NCBI RefSeq assembly: GCF_029319185.1
Contig: NZ_CP119754.1
Location: 1,984,001 to 2,048,000 of the forward strand
Direction: 5' to 3'
DNA: 64,000 nt
Source of the DNA: Superficieibacter sp. HKU1
GTDB taxonomy: Bacteria; Pseudomonadota; Gammaproteobacteria; Enterobacterales; Enterobacteriaceae
Each line of letters begins with the position of its first letter. The first letter of the stretch is position 1. The notes beneath the pieces were generated by a model. It was not told the origin of the DNA. It was given only the letters and a program-made list of their open reading frames with translations, and ran no database searches. The translations under genes and the position numbers were made by a program. This document shows, in pieces, positions 36,226 through 45,969 of this stretch.

Positions 36226-37044
36226 ATGCAGTCGCGCCGCCTACATCGATTAAGCCGTTTTCGCCGTAACAAACGCCGACTGCGCGAGCGTCTGCGTCAA
36301 CGCATTTTCTTCAGAGACAGGGTGCCAGAAGAGATGGATAAACCAAGAGTCGTGGTTCTGACCGGTGCCGGAATATCAGCCGAGTCAGGGATCCGCACCT
36401 TTCGTGCGGCGGATGGCTTATGGGAAGAGCATCGGGTCGAAGACGTGGCGACGCCGGAAGGTTTCGCCCGCGATCCCGCGCTGGTTCAGGCATTTTACAA
36501 CGCCCGTCGTCGGCAGCTTCAGCAGGCTGAAATTATGCCAAACGCGGCTCATCTGGCGCTGGCTAAGCTTGAAGAGGCGCTCGGCGATCGCTTTCTGCTG
36601 GTGACGCAGAATATTGATAATCTGCATGAGCGCGCGGGTAATAAACATATCGTGCATATGCACGGCGAACTGCTGAAAGTCCGCTGCTCGTGGAGCGGGC
36701 AGGTGCTGGAGTGGACCGGTGACGTCACGCCGGACGATAAATGCCACTGCTGCCAGTTTCCCGCGCCGCTGCGCCCGCACGTAGTATGGTTCGGTGAAAT
36801 GCCGCTCGGCATGGACGAAATTTACAGCGCGCTGGCAATGGCGGATGTTTTTATCGCCATCGGCACTTCCGGGCACGTTTACCCGGCGGCGGGCTTTGTC
36901 CACGAAGCCCGCTTACACGGCGCGCATACGGTAGAGCTGAATCTCGAACCCAGCCAGGTCGGTAGCGAGTTTGAAGAGAAGCATTACGGGCTGGCGAGCG
37001 AAGTGGTGCCGGCGTTTGTGGAGAAAATGCTGAAAGGTTTATAA
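36226..37044 (+). CDS. cobB: NAD-dependent protein deacylase CobB
   Basis: Sirtuin that removes acetyl and succinyl groups from lysines, for example on acetyl-CoA synthetase. The 272-residue long form has a basic N-terminal extension (HRLSRFRRNKRRLRERLRQR) before the sirtuin core. GAGISAESGIRTFR and NIDNLHERAGN bind NAD, the catalytic His is in HMHGELLKV, and one zinc Cys pair is CHCC. An in-frame ATG at 36334 (MDKPRVVVLTGAG) would give the short isoform known in Salmonella. It starts 2 bp after nagK. Confidence 0.96.
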   Translation: MQSRRLHRLSRFRRNKRRLRERLRQRIFFRDRVPEEMDKPRVVVLTGAGISAESGIRTFRAADGLWEEHRVEDVATPEGFARDPALVQAFYNARRRQLQQAEIMPNAAHLALAKLEEALGDRFLLVTQNIDNLHERAGNKHIVHMHGELLKVRCSWSGQVLEWTGDVTPDDKCHCCQFPAPLRPHVVWFGEMPLGMDEIYSALAMADVFIAIGTSGHVYPAAGFVHEARLHGAHTVELNLEPSQVGSEFEEKHYGLASEVVPAFVEKMLKGL

Positions 37045-37052
37045 AGCACTTT

Positions 37053-37079
37053 TCAGGCGGAGCGGGTTGCTCCGCCTGA
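37053..37079. terminator. Hairpin between cobB and potD
   Basis: Perfect 11-bp stem TCAGGCGGAGC-GGGTT-GCTCCGCCTGA between the convergent genes. No long T run is seen on either side, so it may act as a weak bidirectional terminator. Confidence 0.6.
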
Positions 37080-37085
37080 CGGTTA

Positions 37086-38132
37086 TTAACGTCCCGCTTT
37101 CAGCTTCTGATAATACTGCTCGTAAATCGCGCTGGCGTCGCCGACGTCGTTCTGCCACTCACCCTTGCTGATGGTCTCAGCATCCGGATAAAGCGTTTTA
37201 TCGTTCGCGACGTCCGGGCTCAGCAGCTTGCGCGCGGCGAGGTTAGGCGTCGGATAACCGATGGTTTCCGCCACTTCTTTCGCCACGTCCGGGCGCAGCA
37301 GGAAGTTGATCAGCTTCAGCGCGCCTTCTTTGTTTTTCGCGTTAGCCGGAATGGCAAGACTGTCCATCCAGAAAATACCGCCTTCTTTCGGCCAGACTAC
37401 CTGCAGCGGCGTCCCCGCCTGACGGGCGACGTAGGCTGAGCCGTTCCATACCATCCCCAGGTTCACTTCGCCTTCCATATACGGGTTGGCCGGGTTGTCG
37501 GAGTTGAACGCGGCGACGTTTGGCATCAGCTTTTGCAGCTCTTTATAGGCGGCTTCGATCTCTTTAGGATCGGTGGTATTGCCGGAATAACCGAGTTTGC
37601 GCAGAGCGATCTGGAAGACTTCGCGTGCGTCATCAGTCAGCAGCAGACTGCCTTTATACTCCGGTTTCCACAGGTCGGCCCAGCTGGTCACGCTTTTCGG
37701 ATCGACTTCGTCGCTGTTAATACCAATCGCGGTCGCGCCCCAGATGTAAGGAATGGAGTAGTCATTATTCGGATCGAATGGTTTATTCAGCACTTCCGGA
37801 TCGAGATTTTTGAAGTTGGAAAGCTGGGATTTGTCGATCTTCTGGATCATCCCTTCTTTGCGCATTTTATCGACGAAATAGGTGGACGGGACCACCAGAT
37901 CGTACGCGCCGTCTTTATAGGTCTTCAGTTTGGCATACATGGTTTCATTCGACTCATAGGTCGAATAGATAACCTTAATCCCGGTCTCTTTGGTGAACTG
38001 CTCCAGCAGGCCCGGCGGTACATACTCGGTCCAGTTGTAGAAATACAGCGTTTTGGCGTCGTCGGCGTGGGCGGCGCTCATGCCGAAGGCCAGTGCGCCC
38101 GCAGCCAGCAGGTGGCGTGACCATTTAATCAT
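37086..38132 (-). CDS. potD: Spermidine/putrescine-binding protein PotD
   Basis: Periplasmic binding protein of the PotABCD polyamine importer. It has 348 residues, as in E. coli, with signal peptide MIKWSRHLLAAGALAFGMSA then AHA-DDAKTLYFYNWTEY. Family 1-type solute-binding fold with TYESNETMYAKLK. The ATG at 38132 has AAGGGGACGTTAAG upstream. It is the last gene of potABCD and begins one base after the potC stop. Confidence 0.97.
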   Translation of the reverse strand: MIKWSRHLLAAGALAFGMSAAHADDAKTLYFYNWTEYVPPGLLEQFTKETGIKVIYSTYESNETMYAKLKTYKDGAYDLVVPSTYFVDKMRKEGMIQKIDKSQLSNFKNLDPEVLNKPFDPNNDYSIPYIWGATAIGINSDEVDPKSVTSWADLWKPEYKGSLLLTDDAREVFQIALRKLGYSGNTTDPKEIEAAYKELQKLMPNVAAFNSDNPANPYMEGEVNLGMVWNGSAYVARQAGTPLQVVWPKEGGIFWMDSLAIPANAKNKEGALKLINFLLRPDVAKEVAETIGYPTPNLAARKLLSPDVANDKTLYPDAETISKGEWQNDVGDASAIYEQYYQKLKAGR

Positions 38133-38133
38133 C

Positions 38134-38913
38134 TTAACGTCCCCTTGTTTTATCACGTGCAATAAGCTGGCTGGCAATCACCATAACCAGCGACAAAACC
38201 AGTAAAATCGTCGCCAGCGCATTCACTTCAGGTGATACGCCAACTTTGACCATCGAATAAATTTTCAGCGGCAGAATTTCATAGGCCGGACCGGTCACAA
38301 ACGACGATACCACAACGTCATCCATCGACAGGGTAAAGCTGAGCAACCAGCCAGCGGCTACCGCGGGCATTGCCAGCGGCAGAATGATTTTACGCAGGAT
38401 CGTCATCTCGCTGGCCCCCAGGTCTTTCGCCGCTTCCAGCATCCGCACATCAAACCCTTTCAGGCGTGAATAGACCGTCACCACCACGAAGGGCAGGCAG
38501 AAAGTGATATGCGAAAAGAGCAGCGACCAGAATCCCAGCTCGATCCCCAGCATCATAAACAGCACCAGCAGGGAAATCGCCATTACAATATCCGGCGACA
38601 TCATCACGACAAACAGCATCCCGCTAACGAAAGGCTTGCCGCGAAAACGGTAGCGATACAGCGCCACGGCAGTCAATGAGCCAATCAGCGTCGCCAGGGT
38701 TGCCGAAAACACCGCCATGGTCAGCGAATGCTGTGCCGCCTGTAACAGGCTGTCATTATTTACCAGCAGGCTATACCATTTGGTGGTAAAACCCTGCCAG
38801 TTGATACCGAAGCGCGAACTGTTAAAGGAGTTCACGATCAGAATAATGATCGGAATATATAAATAAGCATAGATGGCGGACATAAAACCGCCGCGCAGCA
38901 GTCGACCGATCAT
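38134..38913 (-). CDS. potC: Spermidine/putrescine permease PotC
   Basis: Inner-membrane permease subunit, 259 residues with six predicted helices and the EAA-loop signature EAAKDLGASEMTILRKIILP for ATPase contact. The C-terminus ends RDKTRGR, about five residues shorter than E. coli PotC. The start overlaps the potB end by 4 bp. Confidence 0.96.
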   Translation of the reverse strand: MIGRLLRGGFMSAIYAYLYIPIIILIVNSFNSSRFGINWQGFTTKWYSLLVNNDSLLQAAQHSLTMAVFSATLATLIGSLTAVALYRYRFRGKPFVSGMLFVVMMSPDIVMAISLLVLFMMLGIELGFWSLLFSHITFCLPFVVVTVYSRLKGFDVRMLEAAKDLGASEMTILRKIILPLAMPAVAAGWLLSFTLSMDDVVVSSFVTGPAYEILPLKIYSMVKVGVSPEVNALATILLVLSLVMVIASQLIARDKTRGR

Positions 38914-39767
38914 TCCAGTTCCACCTTCTTATTCAGCAGGCGCGAGGCACGCCAGTAAACCAGCAGCATCAGTCCCATCACTACCGTCAGGGTAATGCTG
39001 GTGGCAGACCCGAACGGCCAGTCGCGAATATTGAGGAACTGGCTCTTAATGACGTTACCGATCAGCAGGTTTTTCGCGCCGCCCATCAGATCTGAAACGT
39101 AAAACAGCCCCATCGCTGGCAGCATCACCAGCAGACAACCGGCAATAATACCCGGCATGGTCAGCGGCAGAATGATGCGTACGAACGTTTGCATTTTATT
39201 AGCGCCCAGATCTTTCGCTGCTTCCAGCAACGGTTTATCCAGCTTCTCAATACTGGAGTACAGCGGCATCACCATAAACGGCAGCAGGATATACACCAGG
39301 CCGATAATCACCGCGCTGGGGGTAAACATAATTCGGATGGGGGTTTCAATAACGCCCAGCCACAGCAAAAACTCGTTCAGATAGCCTTTGGTGCTGAGAA
39401 AAATCTTCAGGCCATAGATGCGGATCAGCGAATTGGTCCAGAAAGGAACAATCAGCAAAAAGAGCAGCAGCGGACGCACCTTTTGCGGCAGCCTCGCCAG
39501 GAACCAGGCAAACGGATAGCCCAGTGCGAGGCAAGCGACGGTGGCGATCAGCGCCATATTCAAGGAGTGCAGCAGCACCTGAAAATAGAGCGGGTCGACC
39601 AGTCGGGCATAGTTGTCCAGCGTAAAGACCAGCTTAACGAAGTTCGCGTCGTCGCGAGTCAGGAAGCTGGTGGCGATGATCATCAGGTTGGGCAGAAAAA
39701 CAAACAACACAAGCCAACCAACGATAGTGGCAATCACCACATTCTGGAATTTACTTGTGTTCTTCAT
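38910..39767 (-). CDS. potB: Spermidine/putrescine permease PotB
   Basis: Permease partner of PotC, 285 residues from the ATG at 39767 (MKNTSKFQNVVIATIVGW) with six membrane helices and the EAA loop LLEAAKDLGANKMQTFVRI. GGGAGG lies upstream of the start, inside potA. A TTG at 39779 in frame is too close to that ribosome-binding site. It overlaps the potA end by 17 bp. Confidence 0.95.
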   Translation of the reverse strand: MKNTSKFQNVVIATIVGWLVLFVFLPNLMIIATSFLTRDDANFVKLVFTLDNYARLVDPLYFQVLLHSLNMALIATVACLALGYPFAWFLARLPQKVRPLLLFLLIVPFWTNSLIRIYGLKIFLSTKGYLNEFLLWLGVIETPIRIMFTPSAVIIGLVYILLPFMVMPLYSSIEKLDKPLLEAAKDLGANKMQTFVRIILPLTMPGIIAGCLLVMLPAMGLFYVSDLMGGAKNLLIGNVIKSQFLNIRDWPFGSATSITLTVVMGLMLLVYWRASRLLNKKVELE

Positions 39768-40887
39768 CAGCCAGTACAACCTCCCAGCTCTCTACCCAGT
39801 TAATCGCCATTTTCTGATCCAGTGAGTGATCGAAATCCGGATCGTCTTCGTTGAAGAACTCACTGACCAGCACCATCTTGCCATTTTCCAGCTCGACCAC
39901 GGACTCCAGGGTCATGCCTTTGTAGTTACGCTCGCGTACGTAACCTACCAGCCCTTCGACCTCGCTGCCGTCGTTAATCTCTTCAACGCGCAGATCTTCC
40001 GGGCGCAGCAGGACGTTCAGATTCTGGCCTTTGTCGACGGCAAAGTTGACGTCGATATTACATTCCCGGCCTTCAACGCTGGCACGCACGCGGCGTTCGT
40101 CGAGACGCTCGATGACCGTGGCATTAAATATATTGATTTCGCCAATGAAACTGGCGACGAACAGGTTCTTCGGCTCTTCGTAAATTTCACGCGGCGTGCC
40201 GTCCTGCTCAATGCGCCCGTCGCGCATCACTACGATGCGGTCTGACATGGTCAGGGCTTCTTCCTGATCGTGGGTGACAAAGACAAAGGTGATCCCGAGC
40301 TTGCGCTGAAGGGCTTTAAGTTCATTCTGCATCTGCTTGCGCAGCTTGTAATCCAGCGCGGAAAGCGATTCATCCAGCAGCAGCAGGCGAGGCTTGTTGA
40401 CCACCGCGCGGGCGATAGCCACGCGCTGCTGTTGTCCGCCGGAGAGCTGGTGTGGTTTGCGCTGGGCAAACTCTTCGAGTTGCACCATATGCAGCGCTTC
40501 GGTGACGCGGGGCGTGATTTCAGCGGCAGGCGTTTTTTGCATCCGCAGACCAAATGCCACGTTTTCAAAAACGGTCATATGCGGGAAAAGCGCATAGCTT
40601 TGAAAGACGGTATTGACGTGGCGATTTTCAGCCGGAACATCGGTAATATCCAGATCTTCCAGACGAATGCGGCCGGTATCGACATTTTCCAGCCCGGCAA
40701 TCAGGCGCAGAACGGTTGTTTTACCGCAGCCAGAGGGGCCAAGGAGGGTAAGGAATTCGCCGTTGTTGATGGTCAGGTTAAAATCTGCGATAACCTTCTT
40801 ACCATCAAAGCTTTTATTAATTCCCGCCAGTTGCACCAGTGGTGAAAGCGAACGCGGTTGTGTATTCAATTTATGACTCTGTCCCAT
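39751..40887 (-). CDS. potA: Spermidine/putrescine ABC transporter ATPase PotA
   Basis: ATPase of the PotABCD importer, 378 residues. Walker A GPSGCGKTT, signature LSGGQQQRVAIARAVV and Walker B LLLLDESLSALD are all present, followed by a C-terminal TOBE regulatory domain (about 300-378). It is the first gene of potABCD and is divergent from pepT across 254 bp. Confidence 0.97.
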   Translation of the reverse strand: MGQSHKLNTQPRSLSPLVQLAGINKSFDGKKVIADFNLTINNGEFLTLLGPSGCGKTTVLRLIAGLENVDTGRIRLEDLDITDVPAENRHVNTVFQSYALFPHMTVFENVAFGLRMQKTPAAEITPRVTEALHMVQLEEFAQRKPHQLSGGQQQRVAIARAVVNKPRLLLLDESLSALDYKLRKQMQNELKALQRKLGITFVFVTHDQEEALTMSDRIVVMRDGRIEQDGTPREIYEEPKNLFVASFIGEINIFNATVIERLDERRVRASVEGRECNIDVNFAVDKGQNLNVLLRPEDLRVEEINDGSEVEGLVGYVRERNYKGMTLESVVELENGKMVLVSEFFNEDDPDFDHSLDQKMAINWVESWEVVLADEEHK

Positions 40888-41141
40888 GTAGACGTACCGG
40901 GAAGCTGACCGATACGGGGTTTGTGATTAACCACCTTTGGGTTCTGCACACGATTAAGGGCTGGCATTCTACGGCAAACCATTGAAATCGCCAATCCTTG
41001 ATACGTAATGGTACGCTACCTTTATGACGGTGGTGGACGTAACGAAAAATATTCTCGTTTGCCCGCCTAAAAGTGACCTGACGCAATATTTGTGTTTTCG
41101 TGCTTATTGATAATGTTGTCACAAAAAGTGAGGGTGACCGC

Positions 41142-42380
41142 ATGGAAAAATTACTTGAGCGTTTTTTACAGTACGTTTCTCTGGATACGCAATCGAAGCC
41201 TGGCGTGCGTCAGGTGCCGAGTACCGAAGGACAATGGAAGCTGTTGCATTTGCTCAAAGCCCAGCTTGAGGAGATGGGGCTGGTTAACGTTACCCTTAGT
41301 GATAAAGGCACCGTGATGGGCACGCTGCCTGCTAATATTGATGGCAATATCCCGGCAATCGGGTTTATCTCCCACGTCGACACATCGCCGGATTTTAGCG
41401 GAAAAAACGTCAATCCGCAGATCATCGAAGGTTATCGGGGTGGAGATATCGCGTTGGGCATTGGTGATGAAGTATTGTCTCCAGTGATGTTTCCAGTGCT
41501 GCATCAGATGCTGGGCCAGACGCTGATCACGACCGACGGTAAAACGCTGCTCGGTGCGGATGACAAAGCGGGTGTGGCTGAGATCATGACCGCACTGGCG
41601 GTGCTGAAGGGCAAAAATATCCCTCACGGCGATATCCGCGTAGCCTTTACGCCGGATGAAGAGGTCGGCAAAGGTGCGAAGCATTTTGACGTCGACCAGT
41701 TCGGCGCGCAGTGGGCCTATACCGTTGACGGCGGCGGCGTGGGCGAACTGGAATTCGAAAACTTCAATGCGGCCTCGGTGACGATCAAAATCGTCGGCAA
41801 TAACGTGCATCCGGGGACGGCGAAAGGGGTGATGGTCAACGCCCTCTCGCTGGCGTCACGCATTCACGCAGAAGTGCCTGCTGAAGAAAGTCCTGAACAT
41901 ACCGAAGGCTATGAAGGTTTTTATCATCTTACCAGCATAAAAGGCAGCGTTGATCGTGCTGAAATGCACTACATCGTGCGCGATTTTGACCGTAAGCAGT
42001 TTGAAGCCCGCAAGCGCAAGATGATGGAAATCGCCAAAAAAGTCGGCAAGGGGCTGCATCCGGATTGCTACATTGAGCTGATCATTGAAGACAGTTATTA
42101 CAATATGCATGAAAAAGTGGCTGAACATCCGCATATTATTGATATCGCAAAACAGGCGATGCTTGACTGCCATATCGAACCGGACATGAAGCCCATTCGC
42201 GGCGGCACCGACGGCTCCCAGCTCTCCTTTATGGGACTACCGTGCCCGAACCTGTTTACCGGCGGCTATAACTACCACGGGAAACATGAATTTGTATCGC
42301 TCGAAGGAATGGAGAAAGCGGTACAGGTGATTGTGCGAATCGCGGAATTAACAACCAGGCACAGCGCTAACGTGGCCTGA
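41142..42380 (+). CDS. pepT: Peptidase T (tripeptidase)
   Basis: Zinc aminopeptidase that cleaves N-terminal residues from tripeptides. The 412-residue M20 peptidase has metal and catalytic residues in SHVDTSPDF, GADDKAGVAEI, PDEEVGKGAKHFD and HPGTAKGVMVNA. The ATG at 41142 (MEKLLERFLQYVSLDTQ) is preceded by GAGGGTGACCGC. Salmonella pepT is FNR-induced; I did not find a convincing FNR site here. Confidence 0.97.
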   Translation: MEKLLERFLQYVSLDTQSKPGVRQVPSTEGQWKLLHLLKAQLEEMGLVNVTLSDKGTVMGTLPANIDGNIPAIGFISHVDTSPDFSGKNVNPQIIEGYRGGDIALGIGDEVLSPVMFPVLHQMLGQTLITTDGKTLLGADDKAGVAEIMTALAVLKGKNIPHGDIRVAFTPDEEVGKGAKHFDVDQFGAQWAYTVDGGGVGELEFENFNAASVTIKIVGNNVHPGTAKGVMVNALSLASRIHAEVPAEESPEHTEGYEGFYHLTSIKGSVDRAEMHYIVRDFDRKQFEARKRKMMEIAKKVGKGLHPDCYIELIIEDSYYNMHEKVAEHPHIIDIAKQAMLDCHIEPDMKPIRGGTDGSQLSFMGLPCPNLFTGGYNYHGKHEFVSLEGMEKAVQVIVRIAELTTRHSANVA

Positions 42381-42407
42381 CAGTACGTCAGGGCTGGTGG
42401 CTTGAAT

Positions 42408-42492
42408 GCCTGATGGCGCTGCGCTTATCAGGCCTACATTGAGGCTGGTGTGTGGACTTTGTAGGCCGGGCAAGCTTGCGCCGCCCGGCAAG
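42408..42492. repeat. BIME: two REP-type palindromes after pepT
   Basis: Unit 1 (42408-42437) GCCTGATGGCGC...TATCAGGCCTAC and unit 2 (42461-42492) GTAGGCCGGGCAAGC...GCCCGGCAAG in opposite orientation, filling the gap between convergent pepT and roxA. The units match the REP style after rluC. Confidence 0.87.
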
Positions 42493-42513
42493 TTTGAGGA
42501 AAGAGGTTAAGCT

Positions 42514-43635
42514 TTAATCCTCGAAGAACCAGTATCCGCTATTGACCAGCGCGGCCAGCATTGCGAGGAAAGAAGGGTCTTCCAGCGCGTCGCCAAAATG
42601 TTCACCGCTCAGCACAATACGGCTGGAAAGCGCTTCGAGCGCCGGACGGTGAGGGGAGTCGATTTTTTCACCGTTGGCAAACACTTCGTCACCAATCCGC
42701 AGCACGCGCAGGCCGCCAAGGCGTACCAGCTTGTCGCCCTGCTTCAGTGCGTCGTAAATTTCGTCCGGCTGGTAAGGCGGCTCCGGCGGAGCAATATCTA
42801 GCTCGTGACGCGCCTGGGTGATAAACTCACCAAACCACTGGCTGAAATGCTCCGGCTGGTTAATCAGATCCAGCATCATACCGCGCAGCTTATCCAGCTC
42901 TTGCGGCAGAATATCTGCCGGATGATCGCGCGAAGGTATCTCCGGATCGCTGTAGCGGAAACTGCCCAGTTCACGTTGCAGAACATAATCGGCAAACCCG
43001 CTGATCAGCTCGCGGGCATTGGGCGCATGGAACCCCACCGAATAATTCATCGAGTTTTCCAGCGAATAACCCTCATGCGGGAATCCTGGCGGAATATACA
43101 GAATATCGCCGGGCTCCAGTTCCTCGTCGATAATCGCTTCGAATGGATCGACCTGCAGCAGGTCAGGATGCGGACAGTGCTGCTTCATTGGCACTTTCTC
43201 GCCGACGCGCCAGCGGCGGCGGCCGGTACCCTGGATAATAAACACATCATACTGATCGAGATGCGGACCCACACCGCCACCCGGTACGGAAAAGGAGATC
43301 ATCAGATCGTCCACGCGCCAGTCGGGGAGAGCACGGAAAGGACGCATCAGCGCCGCAGTCGGCTCATGCCACTGATTGACGGCCTGCACCAGCAGCGACC
43401 AGTCATTTTCACCCAGGTGATCGTAGCTTTCAAAAGGGCCGTGGCTGAGCTGCCATTTACCATCCTGGTGACTGACCAGACGGCTGTCGACTTCGTTTTC
43501 CATCGCCAGACCGGCCAGCTCGTCGGGAGAGATAGGATCCACAAAATTGGCGAAACCCCGTTTCAGCACTACCGGGCGTTTTTGCCAGTAGCGTTCAATA
43601 AAATCGGGCCAGTTTAATGCTAATTGATAGTCCAT
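42514..43635 (-). CDS. roxA: 50S protein L16 arginine hydroxylase
   Basis: JmjC-type 2-oxoglutarate oxygenase (YcfD) that hydroxylates Arg81 of ribosomal protein L16. The 373-residue protein has a JmjC core with the iron ligands in GPHLDQYDVF (HxD, about residues 125-127) and a distal His in PPGFPHEGYS. A winged-helix C-terminal domain follows. Length equals E. coli YcfD. Confidence 0.95.
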   Translation of the reverse strand: MDYQLALNWPDFIERYWQKRPVVLKRGFANFVDPISPDELAGLAMENEVDSRLVSHQDGKWQLSHGPFESYDHLGENDWSLLVQAVNQWHEPTAALMRPFRALPDWRVDDLMISFSVPGGGVGPHLDQYDVFIIQGTGRRRWRVGEKVPMKQHCPHPDLLQVDPFEAIIDEELEPGDILYIPPGFPHEGYSLENSMNYSVGFHAPNARELISGFADYVLQRELGSFRYSDPEIPSRDHPADILPQELDKLRGMMLDLINQPEHFSQWFGEFITQARHELDIAPPEPPYQPDEIYDALKQGDKLVRLGGLRVLRIGDEVFANGEKIDSPHRPALEALSSRIVLSGEHFGDALEDPSFLAMLAALVNSGYWFFED

Positions 43636-43722
43636 AATAGTTTCCCGCAGGCTCGTAACTGAAGCGATTATAACGGATGGCGGGCAGTTACGATGCAGGA
43701 GAAAAAAAGAAAAACGCGGGCG

Positions 43723-45189
43723 TTAACCGTTTTGATTACCCGGATGCTGTCGACCAAAGATGATTTCCATCCGCGCGCCGCCGAGCAAACTTTCTTCGGT
43801 GACAATTTTACCATCGTATTGTTCGACGATTTCCCGCGCAACAGAAAGCCCCACGCCCTGGCCAGGACGTAACGTATCAATGCGCTGCCCGCGATCGAAC
43901 ACCAGTTCGCGTTTGCTTTGCGGAATGCCGGGACCATCATCTTCAATAATAATATGCAGGTGTTCCTCCGTCTGGCGAGCGGAGATTTCAACAAACTCGA
44001 GGCAGTATTTGCAGGCGTTATCCAGTACATTGCCACACACTTCCATAAAATCGTTTTTTTCACCGACGAAACTGATTTCCGGTGAAATATCCAGCGAAAT
44101 ACTGACCCCTTTGCGTTGATAAACTTTGTTCATCGCAGACGTCAGGTTATCCAGCAGCGACGCCACCGGATGCAGTTCGCGGCTCAGCATAATATTGCCA
44201 CCGCGCATACTGGCGCGATGCAGAAAATAGCCAATTTGCTGTGAAATGCGGCTGATTTGATCGAGCATCACCGGCTCAGCCTCGGCAACGCTGATTTTTT
44301 CGCTACGCAAAGATCGCAGCGTACTTTGCAGCACGGCGAGCGGCGTTTTTAAACTGTGCGTCAGATCGGTAAGAGTGGTACGGTACTTTTCGTTACGCTC
44401 GCGCTCCGTCTTCAGCAAGCGGTTAAGGTTGCGCACCAGATGAGTAAGTTCACGCGTGGTTTCAGGATTCAGCGCCTCGCGGTGATGTTCCTCCAGTTCG
44501 CGAACCTCTTTCGCCAGCGCCTCCAGCGGGCGTAAACTCCACCATGCCGCGACCCAGAGCAGCGGGATCACCAGCAGTAAGTTGGCAATCAGCACATAGA
44601 AGAACCAGTTCCAGACCATATAAGAGCTTTTTAGCTCAATCGGAATGGTGTCGACGATGACAATGGTTAATCGTGGCATTCTGGCGGTGGCCGGATAAAT
44701 ATTGACCGCCACCGAGTGCGTCATTTCATCGTCCGGATCGGCTTCGCGACGTATTTCCTCAAGCTTATCTCCCACCTCCCGATCGTCACGCAGCAGACTG
44801 CTACTGAAATCCACATTCGCTTCGATTTCCTGAAATCCGTTGGTTTTGAGCCACTCCGGGCGGATGCGCTGGATGAGCCAGGGAAGGTTATGCTGCGCCC
44901 AGAGCAATGTGCCTTTATCGTCATAAATCAGCGCGACAGATGGACTTTGCTGCGCCAGATTTTCCGGCAGGTCAATGCTTAGCGTGCCGTTCTCCCACCT
45001 TGCGAGGGTATAAAATAAATTGCTCTCCCCACGCAGCAGGCGATAGGTGGTTTTATCAAAGCTGACGCTATAGCCGACCAGCGCCACCATGCCGTAGGCC
45101 AGAGAGAGAATTAATACGATAGCCGCCGTTGCCAGCAAAAAGCGGATACGCAGGGAAAGCGGCAAAAAATGCCGTAGCAGACGGTTCAT
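43723..45189 (-). CDS. phoQ: Sensor histidine kinase PhoQ
   Basis: Inner-membrane sensor of low Mg2+, acid pH and cationic peptides; phosphorylates PhoP. The 488 residues comprise helix 1 (about 17-40), a periplasmic sensor, helix 2 (about 195-215), HAMP, the phospho-accepting His in LTHSLKTPLAVLQ (about 278) and an ATPase domain with NVLDNACKY and GPGIP. The periplasmic acidic patch reads READPDDEM (about 148-156), less acidic than the E. coli EDDDDAE run. Overlaps phoP by 4 bp. Confidence 0.97.
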   Translation of the reverse strand: MNRLLRHFLPLSLRIRFLLATAAIVLILSLAYGMVALVGYSVSFDKTTYRLLRGESNLFYTLARWENGTLSIDLPENLAQQSPSVALIYDDKGTLLWAQHNLPWLIQRIRPEWLKTNGFQEIEANVDFSSSLLRDDREVGDKLEEIRREADPDDEMTHSVAVNIYPATARMPRLTIVIVDTIPIELKSSYMVWNWFFYVLIANLLLVIPLLWVAAWWSLRPLEALAKEVRELEEHHREALNPETTRELTHLVRNLNRLLKTERERNEKYRTTLTDLTHSLKTPLAVLQSTLRSLRSEKISVAEAEPVMLDQISRISQQIGYFLHRASMRGGNIMLSRELHPVASLLDNLTSAMNKVYQRKGVSISLDISPEISFVGEKNDFMEVCGNVLDNACKYCLEFVEISARQTEEHLHIIIEDDGPGIPQSKRELVFDRGQRIDTLRPGQGVGLSVAREIVEQYDGKIVTEESLLGGARMEIIFGRQHPGNQNG

Positions 45190-45860
45190 TCCGGAAGTTC
45201 GAAACGGTAGCCCTGGCCGCGCACGGTGGTAATGACGTCGTGCGGGTAGCGGGTCTGAATTTTTTTGCGCAGCCGGCCCATCAGCACATCAATCGTATGG
45301 CTTTCACGCAGTTCCGCATCCGGATAAAGCTGGAGCATTAGCGCATCTTTGCTGACCACTTTACCGTGATTGCGGATCAGCGTTTCCATAATCGTATATT
45401 CAAAGGCGGTAAGTTTGATGGTTTCATCACTGACGGAGAGCTCACGGCGGGAAAGATCGACCTGGAACGGCGGCAGAGAAATCACCTGCGAGGCCAGCCC
45501 GCTATTTCGCCGTAACAGCGCCTGCATTCTGGCGGCCACTTCCTCGATATGAAACGGTTTGGTGACGTAATCATCCGCGCCTGCGCTTAACACTTCGACT
45601 TTATCCTGCCAGCCTTCACGGGCGGTCAGCACCAGCAGCGGGAGGGAAACGCCATGGCTGCGCCAGCGTCGGATTAACGACAGGCCATCTTCATCCGGCA
45701 ATCCCAAATCGACAATGGCAATGTCAGGAACATGCTCACCAAGATAATAATCCGCCTCGCGGGCATCTTCGGCAGCATCGACCTGATGGCCCATCTCCTG
45801 AAGCTGGACTTTAAGATGATGACGCAGCAGCGGATTATCTTCTACAACGAGTACGCGCAT
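45186..45860 (-). CDS. phoP: Response regulator PhoP
   Basis: OmpR-family regulator of Mg2+ transport, LPS modification and acid resistance. The 224-residue protein has a receiver domain with the phosphorylated Asp in IAIVDLGLPDEDG (about 51), a Thr/Lys pair in LVLTARE and DDYVTKPF, and a C-terminal winged helix. Upstream a PhoP-box-like repeat suggests autoregulation. Confidence 0.98.
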   Translation of the reverse strand: MRVLVVEDNPLLRHHLKVQLQEMGHQVDAAEDAREADYYLGEHVPDIAIVDLGLPDEDGLSLIRRWRSHGVSLPLLVLTAREGWQDKVEVLSAGADDYVTKPFHIEEVAARMQALLRRNSGLASQVISLPPFQVDLSRRELSVSDETIKLTAFEYTIMETLIRNHGKVVSKDALMLQLYPDAELRESHTIDVLMGRLRKKIQTRYPHDVITTVRGQGYRFELPE

Positions 45861-45906
45861 AACTCTTTCCTCACATGACGATCGGCAACAGTGTAACGCA
45901 AAGAGA

Positions 45907-45923
45907 TAAATAGTGGTTCAACC
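45907..45923 (-). promoter_or_regulatory. PhoP-box-like direct repeat
   Basis: Minus-strand sequence GGTTGA-ACCAC-TATTTA fits the PhoP box (two GGTTTA-like hexamers separated by 5 bp), 47 bp upstream of the phoP ATG. It has one mismatch in the first hexamer and two in the second. Autoactivation is known for phoP in E. coli and Salmonella. Confidence 0.6.
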
Positions 45924-45969
45924 AGCGGATAATAACCCCTCTCTCCGGGCAGAAAGAGGGGACAGGACA

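Noticed and set aside
41100..41141. FNR site before pepT
   Set aside because: TTGATAATGTTGTCA resembles half of the FNR palindrome only; the second half does not match.
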